From Doryteuthis pealeii (taxonomy: Eukaryota > Mollusca > Cephalopoda > Myopsida > Loliginidae), in contig CM042152.1 in NCBI GenBank assembly GCA_023376005.1, positions 71,690,893 through 71,754,892 on the forward strand: a stretch of DNA of 64,000 nucleotides, read 5' to 3'. Position numbers and translations under genes: made by a program. This document shows positions 1 through 11,929 of the stretch, in pieces. A model generated the notes under the pieces. It saw nothing but the letters and a program-made list of their open reading frames with translations, had not been told where the DNA came from and did no database searches. The stretch's first letter is position 1; every line of letters begins with the position of its first letter.

Positions 1-273
1 GCAAGATTTTCCCATACACTCAGGTTAATATTGAGGTGTTTCAAATTGTCCTTTAATTTGTCTTTATAGCATAAGAGTGGACATACTATAGAATGCTTAG
101 CATTTGATAATTGTCTGTATGGTATTTTCTTTTGAAGCCTATTCTCATTCATTCTGACAATGTGATCAGCCCACCTAAGCTGAACCTTTGCTAGTAAGGT
201 TTCAATGCCTGCAATATTGTTACATCTTTTTAATATTGTACTATTTTTCACTCTATCATCCCATTTTATATAT
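1..273 (-). pseudogene. LINE reverse transcriptase ORF, C-terminal part (runs off the left edge)
   Basis: Read on the minus strand from about 273 to 1 the sequence stays open and gives the typical post-RT tail of APE-type non-LTR retrotransposons: a WDDRV...ILKRCN start, then VQLRWADHIVRMNENRL, then CYKDKLKDNLKHLNI and VWENL. The 'LRW-GH-VRM' and 'R-KD-LK--LK' patterns are established for LINE ORF2 tails; reading the H in 'ADHIVRM' as the usual GH position is mine. It is a fragment: the reverse transcriptase core is not in the window, and the start next to 273 is abutted by (TA)n and a foldback element. No role in the host gene. Confidence 0.7.
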
Positions 274-286
274 ATATATATATATA

Positions 287-1493
287 GGCAATTCCATGTC
301 AAATCATCCAGAAAAAAGTAAAATTGTCACCCACCCTCTTCCATTTTTCTGAAATGTTAAAGTTAGACATTCCGCAAATTTTGAGCTTCCAATTCCAAAA
401 ATTGGTGGAGTTATGTCGATTTTTAGTTCTCCAAATTTGGTGGGTTTTGTGAAAAATGGCAACCTTTTGTAATCTATTTTTGTTTGTAAAATGAGTTCTA
501 GAGCTTCCTTACTTAAAAAATCTGAAAGTCAACCAATTTTAAGTTATTGATGAATTTTGATTTTTTCATAGCAAGATTAATATCTCGATGTGGCACTGAA
601 TCTAAGACAAATTTTTTTCCATTGTTATTTCACATGACCATTATTTGTACCAAAAAGATAGTTTAGTATTAGCCCAGAATCGAAGCTACAACAACAGTTA
701 AAATTTTGCAAATCAGAAATCATTAATAATTTAAAACGGGTTAACTTTAATACTTTTTAATAGTATTTTTGGATTCCTTGGGCAAAAATATATTTATAAA
801 CTAATTTTTAGGAGTAGGGAAACTCTAGAACTCATTTTACAGACAAAAATAGATTTAGAAAAAGTCGTCTTTTTTTGCGACCGACCACCCAAATTTGGAA
901 AGTTAAAAATCGTCATAGTTTTGTCAATTTTTGGAATTAGAAGCTTTTAGTAGTCTACACCTGGACAAAATTTCAGAAAAATTGAAGTGAGAAATTTTAA
1001 CAAAATTTTGTAGCTTCGGTTCTGAGCAAAAACCAAACTATATCTTTGGTACTACTAATGTTCAATAGATATGAAATAATAATAGAAAAAAATCTTTGTT
1101 AGAGATGCTGTGCCACATTGGGATATTGATCTTGCTATGAACAAAATCAAGAATCTTTAATAACTTAAAATTGTTTAATATTCAGACTTTTTCAATAGCA
1201 TTTTTGGATTCCTCGGACAAAAATGCTTTTATAAACCAATTTTTAGGAGTAGGGAAGCTCTAGAACTCATTTTACAGACAAAAAAAGATTACAAAAAGTC
1301 ATCATTTTTCATGACCCCTGCCTCAAATTTGGAGAGCTAGAAATCAACATAACTCAAAATTATAAAAATAATTATAAAAAAAAGCTCAAATTTTAGGGAT
1401 TGTCTAAGTTTAACATAGTCCATAGCTGTACAAAATTTTAGAAAAATTGAAGTGGGTGGGTGACATGGCCTGGATGATTTGACATGAAATTAC

Positions 1494-1495
<2 letters not shown>
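287..1495. mobile_element. Foldback/MITE-like repeat, copy 1
   Basis: The two ends are inverted copies: AATTCCATGTCAAATCATCC near 290 and its complement near 1470-1490, continuing inward for over 100 bp as imperfect inverted arms (the CACCCACC...CTTC stretch after the left tip recurs inverted before the right tip). It is flanked on both sides by (TA)n, as if inserted at TA. At about 1.2 kb it is twice the size of copy 2 (13832-14481) and repeats internal blocks ('AGTAGGGAAGCTCTAGAACT' occurs twice), so it may be two nested copies. No ORF is apparent. Confidence 0.65.
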
Positions 1496-1544
<49 letters not shown>

Positions 1545-1682
1545 AATATATATATATATGCTATCAAAGGAATACATATATTTGGATATGGTTAAATCAT
1601 AACTTTCTTTGATTTAATTCACATCTTACACAGGATATAGAATAAATGTTTAGTTCTGTATTGTCTTCAAATAACAAGCGGT

Positions 1683-1732
<50 letters not shown>

Positions 1733-2149
1733 ATTGTATAGTAATAAATATATTCTATAATGTATTTCTTCTAAATTAATTAATATATTTATTTATTTTA
1801 TTTGTTTATTTTTTACTTAGAAGTGGGTCTTAGTAAAATCTATACTAAAAATTAATGAGGAGTAACAAACTTTAAAATATATATATATATATATATATTT
1901 CTGCATTTTTTTTTTCTAAAATAAAAATCTAAAGCTTTCCGAATAAAAAAAATGTTTTAGTTTTAATGCATTTTCATTCTATGATTCAGGCAGATTTTCA
2001 ATGCATTGTAGGTTACTTATTCCTCTGTTTCCTTTTCAGCACCCTTTCTGGATCATTGTTCCCCAATGATTCTCATGCATCATGAGAGAGGGTTGTAACA
2101 ACAAAAAATATTATTAGTATTTACTTTTAATTTTCTATTGTCTTTACAG
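1496..2149. repeat. (TA)n microsatellites in AT-rich intron
   Basis: Long TA runs at about 1497-1537, 1687-1729 and 1876-1898, separated by plain AT-rich sequence. I see no exon here. It ends at the pyrimidine tract and AG acceptor of the 2150 exon. Confidence 0.8.
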
Positions 2150-2185
2150 CTACTATAATTAGCACACCTATGCTCTCAACAGAAG
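2150..2185 (+). CDS. PT linker exon (36 nt) of the modular mucin-like gene
   Basis: Small symmetrical 1-1 phase exon bounded by a CTTTACAG acceptor and a GTAGAG donor. It reads (A)TIISTPMLSTE(G), a Ser/Thr/Pro linker. The same layout and the same ending 'TEG' with a phase-1 donor recur at 4029-4070 and 63106-63156, which is why a 36-nt stretch can be called as an exon. It implies an upstream exon ending in phase 1 that is outside or unseen. Transcript evidence is absent; the call rests on splice signals, phase and similarity to sister exons. Confidence 0.6.
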
Positions 2186-2417
2186 GTAGAGTATTGCTTA
2201 ATTTCTATTTCACTCATATATAAATCAATAGAATTACTTCTGATGTATAGAATATGTGCATTAAATAAGTTTATTACAAAGTGAAAATATGAGGTGTAAT
2301 TTTAATATTGAGACTAAATATCAAAAAATTTTAAGTTTAACAATTTTAAATTTAGATGATATATACATAGCTGAGCCACTTTAGTAATAAAGTGGTTAAG
2401 ACTAGGTGTATAGACAT

Positions 2418-3484
2418 CAGTTGAGAATTAGCACTGACTCATGTAACGTAGCGGGGTTATCACGTTACTAATTCGTATATGTTACGTAGTGGCTTTTTCA
2501 CGATGCTAAATACATAACATAGTTGGGTCTTTCTGCACAATGCACTTCCTGTGCGTCTTTGCACCGTGCACTCCATGTGTGCACTATTAAAAGTCATTCA
2601 CTGGTCGCTGGACGCTTACAAGGCATGTAAACTTCAACACTCACAGAATCTAGTAGTCAGCCTTCAAGCTCACGAAAGGACCCTTCTTCCTCTTTTCTTT
2701 TATGGTCAGGGAAAGATATCACCTTACAAGACAAGTGGTTATTCGTTGCGGTCAATTAACTTTCTATCTCCATGGGGTATCTTTGGGCAGGGGAATCTCA
2801 TTCATAAAAGATCTTGTAGTATTTCTTTCATGTAGTAACTGAGATGACGATGGGGTGTTTTTCATCAATTTATTCACTTAATGCAAGTTATTGAGAGAGA
2901 GAGAGATAGTCGGCTTCCTTAAATATGTTTTTAATAATGCTCTTAACTTCATTCCAATTACCAGGCTTCACACATCAGTGACACCAGTCTCGACCTCAGT
3001 CGCTCGCCTATGACTACTTTGGCAAAACTCCCAGCCCTGACTGCTCTCGACAAGTTCCGTCAACCCGACTGTCAAACCAACTCCACTGCCCCAGACCAAC
3101 TGTCACAAAATCTAAGGTTCCCTCATTATATAGAAATAGGTGTGGAGCTTTCTAGAACGTTTTGGAAATTTTCGAATGTTCTAACTGTTTTACCAAATTG
3201 CATGTGTCAATTAAGAGGTCAACGGGTCAACCATCCTTTCTTCTGACAAAACCGATTAAAATAAATTTTAATAGCAAAATCCTAGACTTCTTGGCTACAA
3301 ATCGACTCACAGGTGATAATGAGAATTACATTATCCTCTTGCTTGCCCACTCCTGTAAGGTCTGAGTATCATGCTACATCCCATTAAGGTTTCTCTGTGT
3401 CTGGCACAAGGCCACGGGTAGGGCACGCTATTATGCTACACTCATCCAGATTTTATCTAGATAACTCAGTGCCAATTCTCAGTG
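2418..3484. mobile_element. TIR-bounded repeat element, about 1.07 kb
   Basis: A run reading TGAGAATTAGCACTGA at about 2422 has an inverted partner near 3464-3484 (TCAGTGCCAATTCTCA), giving imperfect terminal inverted repeats of about 20 bp. The base composition inside is less AT-rich than the host intron. It holds a 94-codon and a 78-codon open frame, neither with recognisable domains, so I treat it as a non-autonomous DNA element. No convincing target duplication was found. Confidence 0.45.
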
Positions 3485-4028
3485 CTTTTTGATCAACATT
3501 TTTTACTTTTTACTAAAATACAGGTTTCTACAATTGTAGCACCCTCCATACACACCAGACTTAGGTCTGTACTACTTTTTCTTGTTTCCTAAATGGAAAA
3601 TTCACCTTACGGGTAATATTTAAGGATGTGGAGAACATTAAAAGAAATATAATTTTTATGAGTGCTTTGACCAATGGAAATATCACTGGAATAAGTTTTG
3701 AATACCTAGGGGACTATTTTGAAGAAAATGTTTCATTATGTTCATTTTTGTCTTAGTAAATACAGCTTAAATCTTGATATTTTTTTAACACACATTATAA
3801 GTAGAATGTAATAACTGAAAATTATTGTTTTAAATATCATATAAAGATAAATGTTTCTTGTTAAAAGGTGTTATGAGCTTGTGTTAATGTAATTTTATGC
3901 AGTAAATTAATTGAGTGACTTTTAAGTATAATTTTGGATTGAAATATTTCATAGTCATTTTGTACATCATGTGTTTGGTTTTTTATTCATTAGAAAAATC
4001 TCACTACATATTTTTGTTGCATTTATAG
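3485..4028. other. Intron sequence, nothing recognised
   Basis: AT-rich sequence between the TIR element and the next PT exon. No ORF, RNA gene or repeat was identified. Confidence 0.6.
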
Positions 4029-4070
4029 CTACTACAGTGACACCCTCTGTTCCTACATTTACCACAGAAG
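4029..4070 (+). CDS. PT linker exon (42 nt) of the modular mucin-like gene
   Basis: Acceptor TTTATAG, donor GTACAG, phase 1-1, 42 nt. It reads (A)TTVTPSVPTFTTE(G), nearly the same layout as the 2150 exon, with Thr/Ser/Pro content suited to O-glycosylation. It lies upstream of module 1; the next recognisable exon is 9.4 kb downstream, the interval being filled by insertions including a gypsy element. Called from splice signals and phase conservation only. Confidence 0.65.
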
Positions 4071-4389
4071 GTACAGTAGTATTTATTTTCTGTTTCACAA
4101 AATATCCGTGAAATGACTTCATTTGTAAATTACATGATTATATTTGAATTGATAAGTTTGTTCAATTTTTGAAGTCTTTAAACATTCATTGACAAAAAAT
4201 CTATAAAATATTTAAAAAATATTGTTTTGTTTCTTATCTGTTAACAATTTTGAAAAATATTGTCTGAGGTGGTTGGAAGTTAAAAATTCAATTTCAATAG
4301 ACTAAATTTTATACAGCTCAATTTTGTAGAAAAAATCAATTCTTAAAAAATTATTTTCGATTATTAAAATTTATTTAAAAAATGCATAT

Positions 4390-4990
4390 ACAATCAATGA
4401 ATGAACGTAATACATGTTGTTATACTCTCAATTCATTTTCTTAGAGATTTAATAAAATTGATGTTTATTAAAGTAAGTATCTATCTATTGAAATAAGCAT
4501 TGAATTAATTAAATAACTTTATTTAATTTTTAAAGAACAAAATAAAATTTACATTAACTAAAATTAAAAAGCTATTTTGATAATCTATTACGGAATAGAA
4601 TTAAACTTGAATGTGTATTGTTTAAACAATAAACAAAATACTACTCTATTAACTTTGATAAAATCAATTTAAATAAATATATTGCTGATGAAAAATAACA
4701 TCAGTAATAAAGAATAACAGCTGTATGCATTTTTAACATTGAATATAATAAAAAAATAAATAATAAAAATAAATAATAATACATGTTGTTACGCTCTTAA
4801 TTTATTTTCTTAGAGATTTGATAAATTTCATATTTATTAAAGTAAGCATTTATTTATCAAATAAGCATTAAATCAATTGAATATCTTTATTTAATGTTTA
4901 AAGAACAAAATAAAATTTATAGAAATTAAAATTAAAAAGCTATTTATTTAAGGTAAAACCAAATAAAAATAAACCGTAGTTCTTGCATTA
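4390..4990. repeat. Inverted relative of the 36-40 kb satellite
   Basis: Blocks such as TGTTGTTA(T/C)(A/G)CTCTCAATT, TCTTAGAGATTTAATAAA and GTTTAAACAATAAACAAAATA are the reverse complement of blocks in the 35.7-40.3 kb satellite units. The segment is itself partly duplicated (about 4415-4560 against 4780-4940). No coding content. Confidence 0.6.
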
Positions 4991-5067
4991 AAAAAAAATG
5001 AATTTAAACAAACTACTTCCATTTGAATCTTACAGATTAAATTACCATTGTTAAAATTTAAATAATC

Positions 5068-5996
5068 TACCATTCTGCACTAGGCTTGTGATAATGCAGG
5101 AACCGTATTGAGTTATGGCTTGCTTATTGCCTTGTTTGCCAATTCGATGGTAATTGGAATATTGCTTCTACATCTCCCCTCCCCTTCAAGCAGGCAGGAT
5201 GCTACTTGAGGTGGGCAACTCTTTGAGGCCCGTCCTGTTGTAGGATCTGGTATTGTCGGTGTGGGAGAATTTCTATGATGCTACCTGTAGTAAGCCCCTG
5301 CTGAATCAGTGGCGTACCTCCCAGAAATCTCAGATTCCTAGTTTGACCTGAGAATGTTTGGAAGAGAATTCTTGTTCAATCGCCTTTACCAGTAATATGT
5401 AATGCTGATCATTTCATCCCAATGAACAAATGTGGTCAGGTGATATGACTGTTACTATTCCTACAATCTGTAATCACCTGATAGGTCACCAATTCCATCA
5501 AGGCATCTATATTGTCCGAGGGTGTGTGTCCTGGTTAGAAGGTTATGTTGAGAATAGGGAAGTACTGGGGAAACTGAGTTGTGGAAAATGGCATCAGAGC
5601 CCTTGTGTTACTTGCTGGGGTAGTGCTGGATGGTAAAGAAATATCTTTCAGCTTAAAGAGGCATAGATTCAAAATCCAATGGGCAATGCCCATGCAGGTT
5701 TGAATCCTGTTTGCAGCACCATGTTGGAGTAAGTTAGTATACTGTTGATTTGAACAACAACAGCTAACTAAATACAACTGAATTGGTGCACAAAGCAGTT
5801 GGTATTTATGGCATTCAGGAATATTCCATGCAAGCATTTGGGTCATTTCATTCCTTGAGTCCTGATTGGATGCTTGGTCATAGTGGGGTTATGGTGCCAG
5901 ATAAATAATTGACCATTCTGCACTAGGTTTGCGATAATGCAGGAACCATATTGAGTTATGGCTTGCTTTGACAGTAATTGGAATATTGCTTCTACA
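5068..5996 (-). mobile_element. Short non-coding LTR element (TRIM-like or internally deleted)
   Basis: Direct repeats 5068-5172 (105 bp) and 5910-5996 (87 bp, with an 18-bp gap) share ACCATTCTGCACTAGG at one end and GGAATATTGCTTCTACA at the other. On the minus strand the LTR starts TGTAGAAGC. A polypurine tract (AAGGGGAGGGGAGA) abuts the 3' LTR at 5173-5187, and a TGGCACC primer-binding-like site lies a few bases inside the 5' LTR at about 5890-5900. These give the orientation. The 0.74-kb interior has no retroviral motifs. I found no clear target duplication, so boundaries are approximate. Confidence 0.55.
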
Positions 5997-6389
5997 ATTA
6001 TTATTACTAGCAGTCTCGAAATATCCTTTAACTAAGATACTGTAAAAATAATGCACTATTTCTGTCAGGATTTGGGTCTGATGTACTTAACTAATGTTGT
6101 TTGTTCACCTATAAAACTTTCCTTTTTCTTCTAGCTAAACCCTAAATATTTTACCTGATTCTGTACTGATAAGTTACTATCTCTTTTAGAGTCTTTATTA
6201 GTTCTTTGTTTAATGGCATATCAACCAATCTTCATAGATTATTTAACTTATTTAAGTTATCCTTGTTAAAGAACAGTAGTTTTACTATTTAACCCATGAG
6301 TTATACCTTTCTCAAGAGTATAAGTTCAAAAGTGAACGTAATAGTCCAACTGGTGTTTGAACTCACATACTACTCCAATTATAATTCAG

Positions 6390-6640
6390 TTAAAGTTCTT
6401 GGTGTTATTATCTGAAAATGTTTGTAGCAGTGATCTGAAATGATGGAAAATTTTGTCTGTCAATAAAGGAGCAATTACTTTGCATTTTTTGTTAGGCATT
6501 GGAAAGGCCTCAGGTAAATCACTATACAAATCAATGAAGCTAACTAAATGTTGATTATCTGATAATGAACAAGGATAAGGTCCTAAAACATCAACTACAA
6601 TTTTAGCAAATGATATGGAGATAGATTGATTTCTTGTATT
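6390..6640 (-). pseudogene. Decayed gypsy integrase core fragment
   Basis: On the minus strand the segment reads KIVVDVLGPYP, then FIDLYSDLPEAFP, then LLTDKIFHHF and SDNNTKN. This is the order of the first catalytic Asp (VDVLGP), the middle strands and the second Asp (SDN) of Ty3/gypsy integrase cores. No flanking LTR or other pol domain was recognised, so it is an isolated fossil lying just left of the 6966 gypsy insertion. It belongs to a different lineage from that element, whose second-Asp region reads ISDNGAHY. Confidence 0.6.
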
Positions 6641-6970
6641 TTAGGACTTTCAAATTTCATACAAAGATAAATACTTCTTGATAAAAAATGTATAACTTGT
6701 GTTAATGTAACTCAATCTAGATTGAATAAGAGTTGGAATTGTTAAGGAATAAAAGTGCAATCTTATTTACAATGGTAAGAATTTTTTTGAGTGACTTTGT
6801 ATATCCCTCAAAGACACTATCAGAAAATGATATGAAAAAGTTTCCCATTCAAACCCTCCAAAATCCAAAGATGACCAATATGAAATCAAGGCACTTTTAT
6901 TATAACTTTCTAAAAGGAACATGGTGTTAATTCTAGTTTATTCATACATGAGTATCCAGTTGGTAGATGT

Positions 6971-7119
6971 TGTGATGGTTTCTGTAGTTGAATGCTATCC
7001 GAACCATTAAGAGTTACTGCCCTTGAACTGGGCAGAGACATAGGCAGAATAAACATGGCTACTTCATAATCCTTACACGTCGTTCCCGTGTTCCTCATTG
7101 TAATTCTGATAACTTATCA
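6971..7119 (+). repeat. 5' LTR of gypsy-1
   Basis: 149 bp, TG...CA ends, near-identical to 11003-11151. It differs from the 3' copy at five sites, mostly G/A or C/T changes. Confidence 0.95.
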
Positions 7120-7418
7120 TGGTGGCAGTTGGGATATATACCCTCAACGAAAACAATGAGAAAAACACCAAACAAGACTAAAAAAAAGTTATGTTAACTT
7201 TGTGGACGAAAAACCCTTTTTGGATGAATTAAAAAATTAAGTCTTTTTGCCGAATACAACCCGACACAAAGTTCTAAAAACAAAATTAAAAGACCAAAAG
7301 TGTTGCAGTATATAAAAAAAAAAATTGTTCTCTGGAACAAACAAGTAAGTGTTGTAGTACATTTTAATAACACTGTATTTCATGTTTTTGTATTTGTTAA
7401 AAGAATATTTTTGTCAAA

Positions 7419-10400
7419 ATGAGCAACATTAGCGAGCCGTCAATGTGCTGGACAGCAGAAAATCTATTGGAAGAATTCAGATTCTTCAAGCAAAGATGCA
7501 GACTGAATTTTTCTGTTAAAGAAATTCCAGTTGACAGACAGGTCGAACATATATTGCTATTTTCTGGGGCAGAGGGCCTAAGAAGGTTCAACTCATAGAT
7601 ATTCACTGACGAAGCCGACGAAAATAATCCACGGATTATTTGGCAGAAATTCGAGGAACGTCTAGACCCCCAAGTGAACTTCCACATACATCGATTATCT
7701 TTCCAACAATATAAACAAAAAGACTTTGAAAGCATTGATGATTTTTTTAGCCAGGTGCAGGTTGCAGGTGAAAAAGTGCAAGTTACAAGATACTGAAACT
7801 AGGTTATTAGAACAAATTTTCTACGGAACCAGGCACACGGGTTTGAAGAAGATGCTCTTAGAAAAAGGGGAAAACATCTCACTCAAAGAAGCCCAAATTA
7901 TAGGAAGAGCTTATGAAGCTTCAATAGGCCACATGAAGCAAATGGTGGAAATCCACAGTGGAGAAAGCCAGGAAATTAACTCTGTTAAATACAGCAGTTG
8001 TAAGCGGTGCGGTAGCATGCAGTCCCACCAAAAAGAAAAGTGTCTGGCATGGGGCTCATTTTGTTCAGCCTGTGAACGAAAAAATCACTGGGCTAAAGTC
8101 TGTGACAACAGACATGAAAATAAAGGAAGACACCCCCAGGCACAATTTAAAACAAAGGGACCCAAATTTAAACCTGGGCACAAGGAGACCCCTGGACATC
8201 AGCAGTACAGACACCATTATAAAAAAAATAATGTGTACTCCGTAAATGCAAACCATGATAACCAGGAGTTATACAACCAGTTTGTACAAATGACTTTTGA
8301 TTCTATCAAGCGGCAAGAAAAAAAAAACACTAGAACTGAGGCCTTCGCAGAACTGACAATTAAGCTTCCCAACTTACCAGGCACCCACAAACTAAAAGCC
8401 AAAGTTGACACAGGAGCTGAAGGAAATACCCTCCCATTACATGTTTTCTGCAAGATGTTTCCAAACAAAGTCAGCAATTCTGGACAGCTACTCCCTGGTG
8501 CTACACATAAGGAGTCAACTGTACTGACTGTATATAATGGATCCAGCATCCCTCAACATGGTTCTATTACCATAGAATGTACCTATAAAGGAGAGTGGAA
8601 ATCATTCAAATTCTTTGTGGTAACATCAGAAGGACCAACTATACTAGGACTACCCTCACTCAGAGACTTGGAACTGGTTACGATGCACTGCGTCATCGAA
8701 GAAAACCAAGCTCATATCAACTTTGCAGAAGACCTGAGAAACATGTACCCGGACCAATTCGACCAAATAGGCAGTTTCACAGGAGAGTACAATCATCCTG
8801 TCATCCACGCACCCAGAAAATGCCCCATCCACATGAAAGATGAGATTAAGACTGAGCTGGATGATATGATGAAACAAGGGATCATTTGCAGAGTAAGAAT
8901 GGGTGAACAGCCTAGTGTATGTGCGGAAAAGTAATGGTAAACTCTGCCTGTGCTTGGATCCTAAGGACCTAAACAGAGCTATCATGCGGTACCATTACTA
9001 GACTCCCACAATGGAGGAGCTGGCACACAAACTGTCAGAAGCAAAGTATTTTTCTAAACTGGATGCCAAGAATGGGTACTGGTCAATCAAGCTCGATCCT
9101 GAATCACAGCTACTGACCACTTTCAATTCTCCTTATGGAAGGTATTGCTTCCAGAGAATGCCTTTTGGCCTGGTCATGTCACAAGATGTATTCCAGCAGA
9201 AAATGGACATGATTTTGGAGAAATGCCCTGGTACACTAGGACTTATAGATGACATCATAGTATATGGCAAAACCAAAAAGGAGCATGACCAAAATCTGCA
9301 CAACTTGATGGTGGTAGAAAAAGCTGAAGGACTTAGTTTTAACAGTGAAAAATGCCAAATAGACCAGAAGCAGATACACTTCTTTAGGGCCATATATGAC
9401 AAAAATAGCATACGCCCTAACCCTAAGAAAGTGGAAGAGGTTAAACTACTACCCAGCCCAAAGAGCATCACAGAATTACAAAGAGCGCTAGGAATTATCA
9501 CATACATGGCACCATTTATTCCACATCTCTCAGATTTTACAGCACCAATGAGAGATCTACTAAAAAAGGAGTCGGAGTATGGGTGGACAGAAAGTCACCA
9601 AATGTTGCTGCAGGCGATAAAAGATTTGATTTGCAAAGAAATACTGCTAACATACCTCGACCCTAAAAAAGAAACCGTAATTCAGGTAGATACATCCAAC
9701 AGAGGCCTAGGTGCAGCCCTACTGCAGGAGAGAAAACCGATAGCATTTGCGTCAAAATCGCTGACAGAAACAGAGCAACGATATGCAAACATTGAGCGTG
9801 AGCTCCTAGCAGTTGTCTTCGGATGTGAGCGTTTCCGAACATACATATATGGATGTGCTTTCCATGTAGAAAGTGATCACAAGCCCCTAGAGATGATCAA
9901 CTTAAAAAACCTAATTGCAGCCAGGAGGTTATAAACACGATGAAGCAAGTGTTTGGAGAGAATGGCATTCCAGAGGGAATAATCAGTGACAATGGAGCAC
10001 ATTATAGCTCAGCTGCATTTAAGCAGTTTGCGAAAGAATGGGGATTTGAACATCGCACATCATCTCTGAGATACCCACAGTCTAATGGACTTGCGGAACG
10101 TTGTGTGCAGTCGATTAAATCCGCCATCAAAAAAGCCAAGTCAAGCAACCGGGACATTGACATGGTACTGCTATGCCTTAGGACAACTCCGATAGACCAC
10201 ATGATACCCTTACCTGGAGAAATGCTGTTCAACAGAAAAATAGTAAGCAACATTCCAATGAAATGTACTAACCACAGTGCGAAAAAAGCGGAAATATCAG
10301 CTCGCTTATACAAGCGACAAGCTGAACAAAAAGCTTACTACGACCAGCATGCAAAAGATCTACCTGACATCCAAATAGGACAGCATGTTAGGATGTATGA

Positions 10401-10737
10401 CAAGGACATGAACAGATGGAACCCTGCAGTTGTCACACAGACATGCACGGAGCCAAGGTCCTACACCATTAAAACCCCATCTGGACAGGTCCTCCGCAGG
10501 AATCGAAAACACCTGAGGGGAGACCCATCTGCAGCAACTAGGGATCCACCTGAGATTATACCATCCAGAGTGGAAACCAACACACCCAAAAATATTCAAA
10601 CAAAAACACTAATTACCCCATCCCAAACTAGCAATCATCATGTCCCACAGGAATCACAGACACGATACAACACAACAGAAAAGAAAACAACCAAATCTGG
10701 TCGGATAATAAAACCACCAGCAAGATACTGTGAATGA
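7419..10737 (+). pseudogene. gypsy-1 gag-pol, broken
   Basis: The gag start at 7419 (MSNISEPSMCW) runs to an in-frame TAG near 7597, then continues in frame until a shift near the T-run at about 7743; the open frame 7726-8934 then holds the rest of gag with a Cys-rich region ending in a CX2CX4HX4C knuckle (CSACERKNHWAKVC), and the protease motif VDTGAEGNTLPL. A shift near 8897 and a TAG at 8999 interrupt the start of RT. Frame 9011-9934 holds RT (LDAKNGYWSIKL, LIDDIIVYG) and RNase H (QVDTSN, ESDHKPLEM). Frame 9940-10737 begins mid-integrase (ISDNGAHY, SLRYPQSNGLAERC) and ends in a GPY/F-like tail. The junction near 9929 lacks the end of RNase H, the HHCC finger and the first half of the integrase core. 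It cannot encode a working polyprotein as written. Confidence 0.9.
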
Positions 10738-11002
10738 AACAACAAAAATATTTTTTTTTATTTTGTGAACCCATCAAAAAGAAAAATCCCTTCATGGACA
10801 CACAAAAAAACAAAACAAAAAAAAACATTTCTTTTAATTTCTATGTTACTTACACATAAATATGAAAAAAAAAAAAAAAAAAAAATGAAAAATCTATGTG
10901 ATCACAACTGAACAATTATATTTTTGATTTATTATGTTATATGCAAATAGAATAAAAATAAAAAATTGTAAGGGGAAAAAATTATTCTTGTAAAACAGGG
11001 GA

Positions 11003-11151
11003 TGTGATGGTTTCTGTAGTTGAATGCTATCCGAACCATTAAGAGTTACTGCCCTTAAACTGGGCAGAGACATAGACAGAATAAACATGGCTACTTCATA
11101 ACCCTTACACGTTGTTCTCGTGTTCCTCATTGTAATTCTGATAACTTATCA
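11003..11151 (+). repeat. 3' LTR of gypsy-1
   Basis: 149-bp partner of 6971-7119, followed at once by the target duplication GATGT. Preceded by an A-rich 3' non-coding stretch with a long poly-A (about 10864-10885). Confidence 0.95.
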
Positions 11152-11156
11152 GATGT

Positions 11157-11757
11157 TACTTTCCAAGTGGGGCCGGATGGTAGTTAACATTGGTAGCATT
11201 GGTGTTTTGGTAAAGAAAAGAGATATGGTATATAATAGTATATAGATTTAAGAAACTGTTTAATTAACAATAACATTTGATTATAGAAAAACAAGGATAA
11301 ACACATTTAGCAAATACAATGGACATGATATACATGTATAAAACATTAAAAGCATGTTTGGTGAAAAAGGAAATCAGAAAAGAACCACTATATAGCTTCA
11401 CTCACATGGTGGACATTATTACTAACACTTAACAGGCAATTGTAGACAAGTAGTTTTAAGTTCTTGTTTATAGATTTTGGCGAACTAGCTCAGAATTTCT
11501 TAAATTATTTTTTATATTTAGCCCATGCGAGTTAACTATAAAAGCTAAAAGTTTGTAATTTGGTGGATTCATGTCTCTGTAACTATATAATGACTGTTTA
11601 AATCTCACTGTGTACTAAACAATGGTATTTGTACATGGGCCAGCTAAGTAGAGGAAAAAAATGGAAGAATTTAACTGATCACTATACATAACTATCAGTG
11701 CCAAAACTTATACTTTCTCTGTATTTGTATTAGTGAACTTCTATACACATTTATATT

Positions 11758-11832
<75 letters not shown>

Positions 11833-11929
11833 TGCCGCTTCTTGACAGAATAAGGCCATTTCTACAAGTAGTTCAGTTGTGAGCAGTTGTGAGAGCGCAG
11901 ATGGCCCACGGGTTCAGGTTTTTTTTTTG
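11157..11929. other. Intron with (CT)n(TA)n microsatellite
   Basis: No gene signal. A (CT)n run at 11762-11797 passes directly into (TA)n to 11826. Downstream of 11880 the sequence becomes repeat-like and joins the LINE fragment. Confidence 0.7.

Larger units (their letters stand above)
6966..11156 (+). mobile_element. Ty3/gypsy LTR retrotransposon with internal deletion (gypsy-1)
   Basis: Two 149-bp LTRs (6971-7119 and 11003-11151) begin TGTGATGG and end TTATCA and are flanked by perfect 5-bp target duplications GATGT (6966-6970, 11152-11156). By eye the LTRs differ at 5 positions (about 3%), so the insertion is fairly recent. A TGG begins right after the 5' LTR as expected for a primer-binding site, and CAGGGGA precedes the 3' LTR. 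The body carries gag, protease, RT, RNase H and integrase parts in normal order but is broken by stops, frameshifts and a deletion. Inserted in sense orientation in the intron between the 4029 PT exon and module 1. Confidence 0.95.

Noticed and set aside
2551..3365. 94-, 78- and 67-codon plus-strand ORFs
   Set aside because: Inside a TIR-bounded repeat, no domain, no codon pattern or splice signals.
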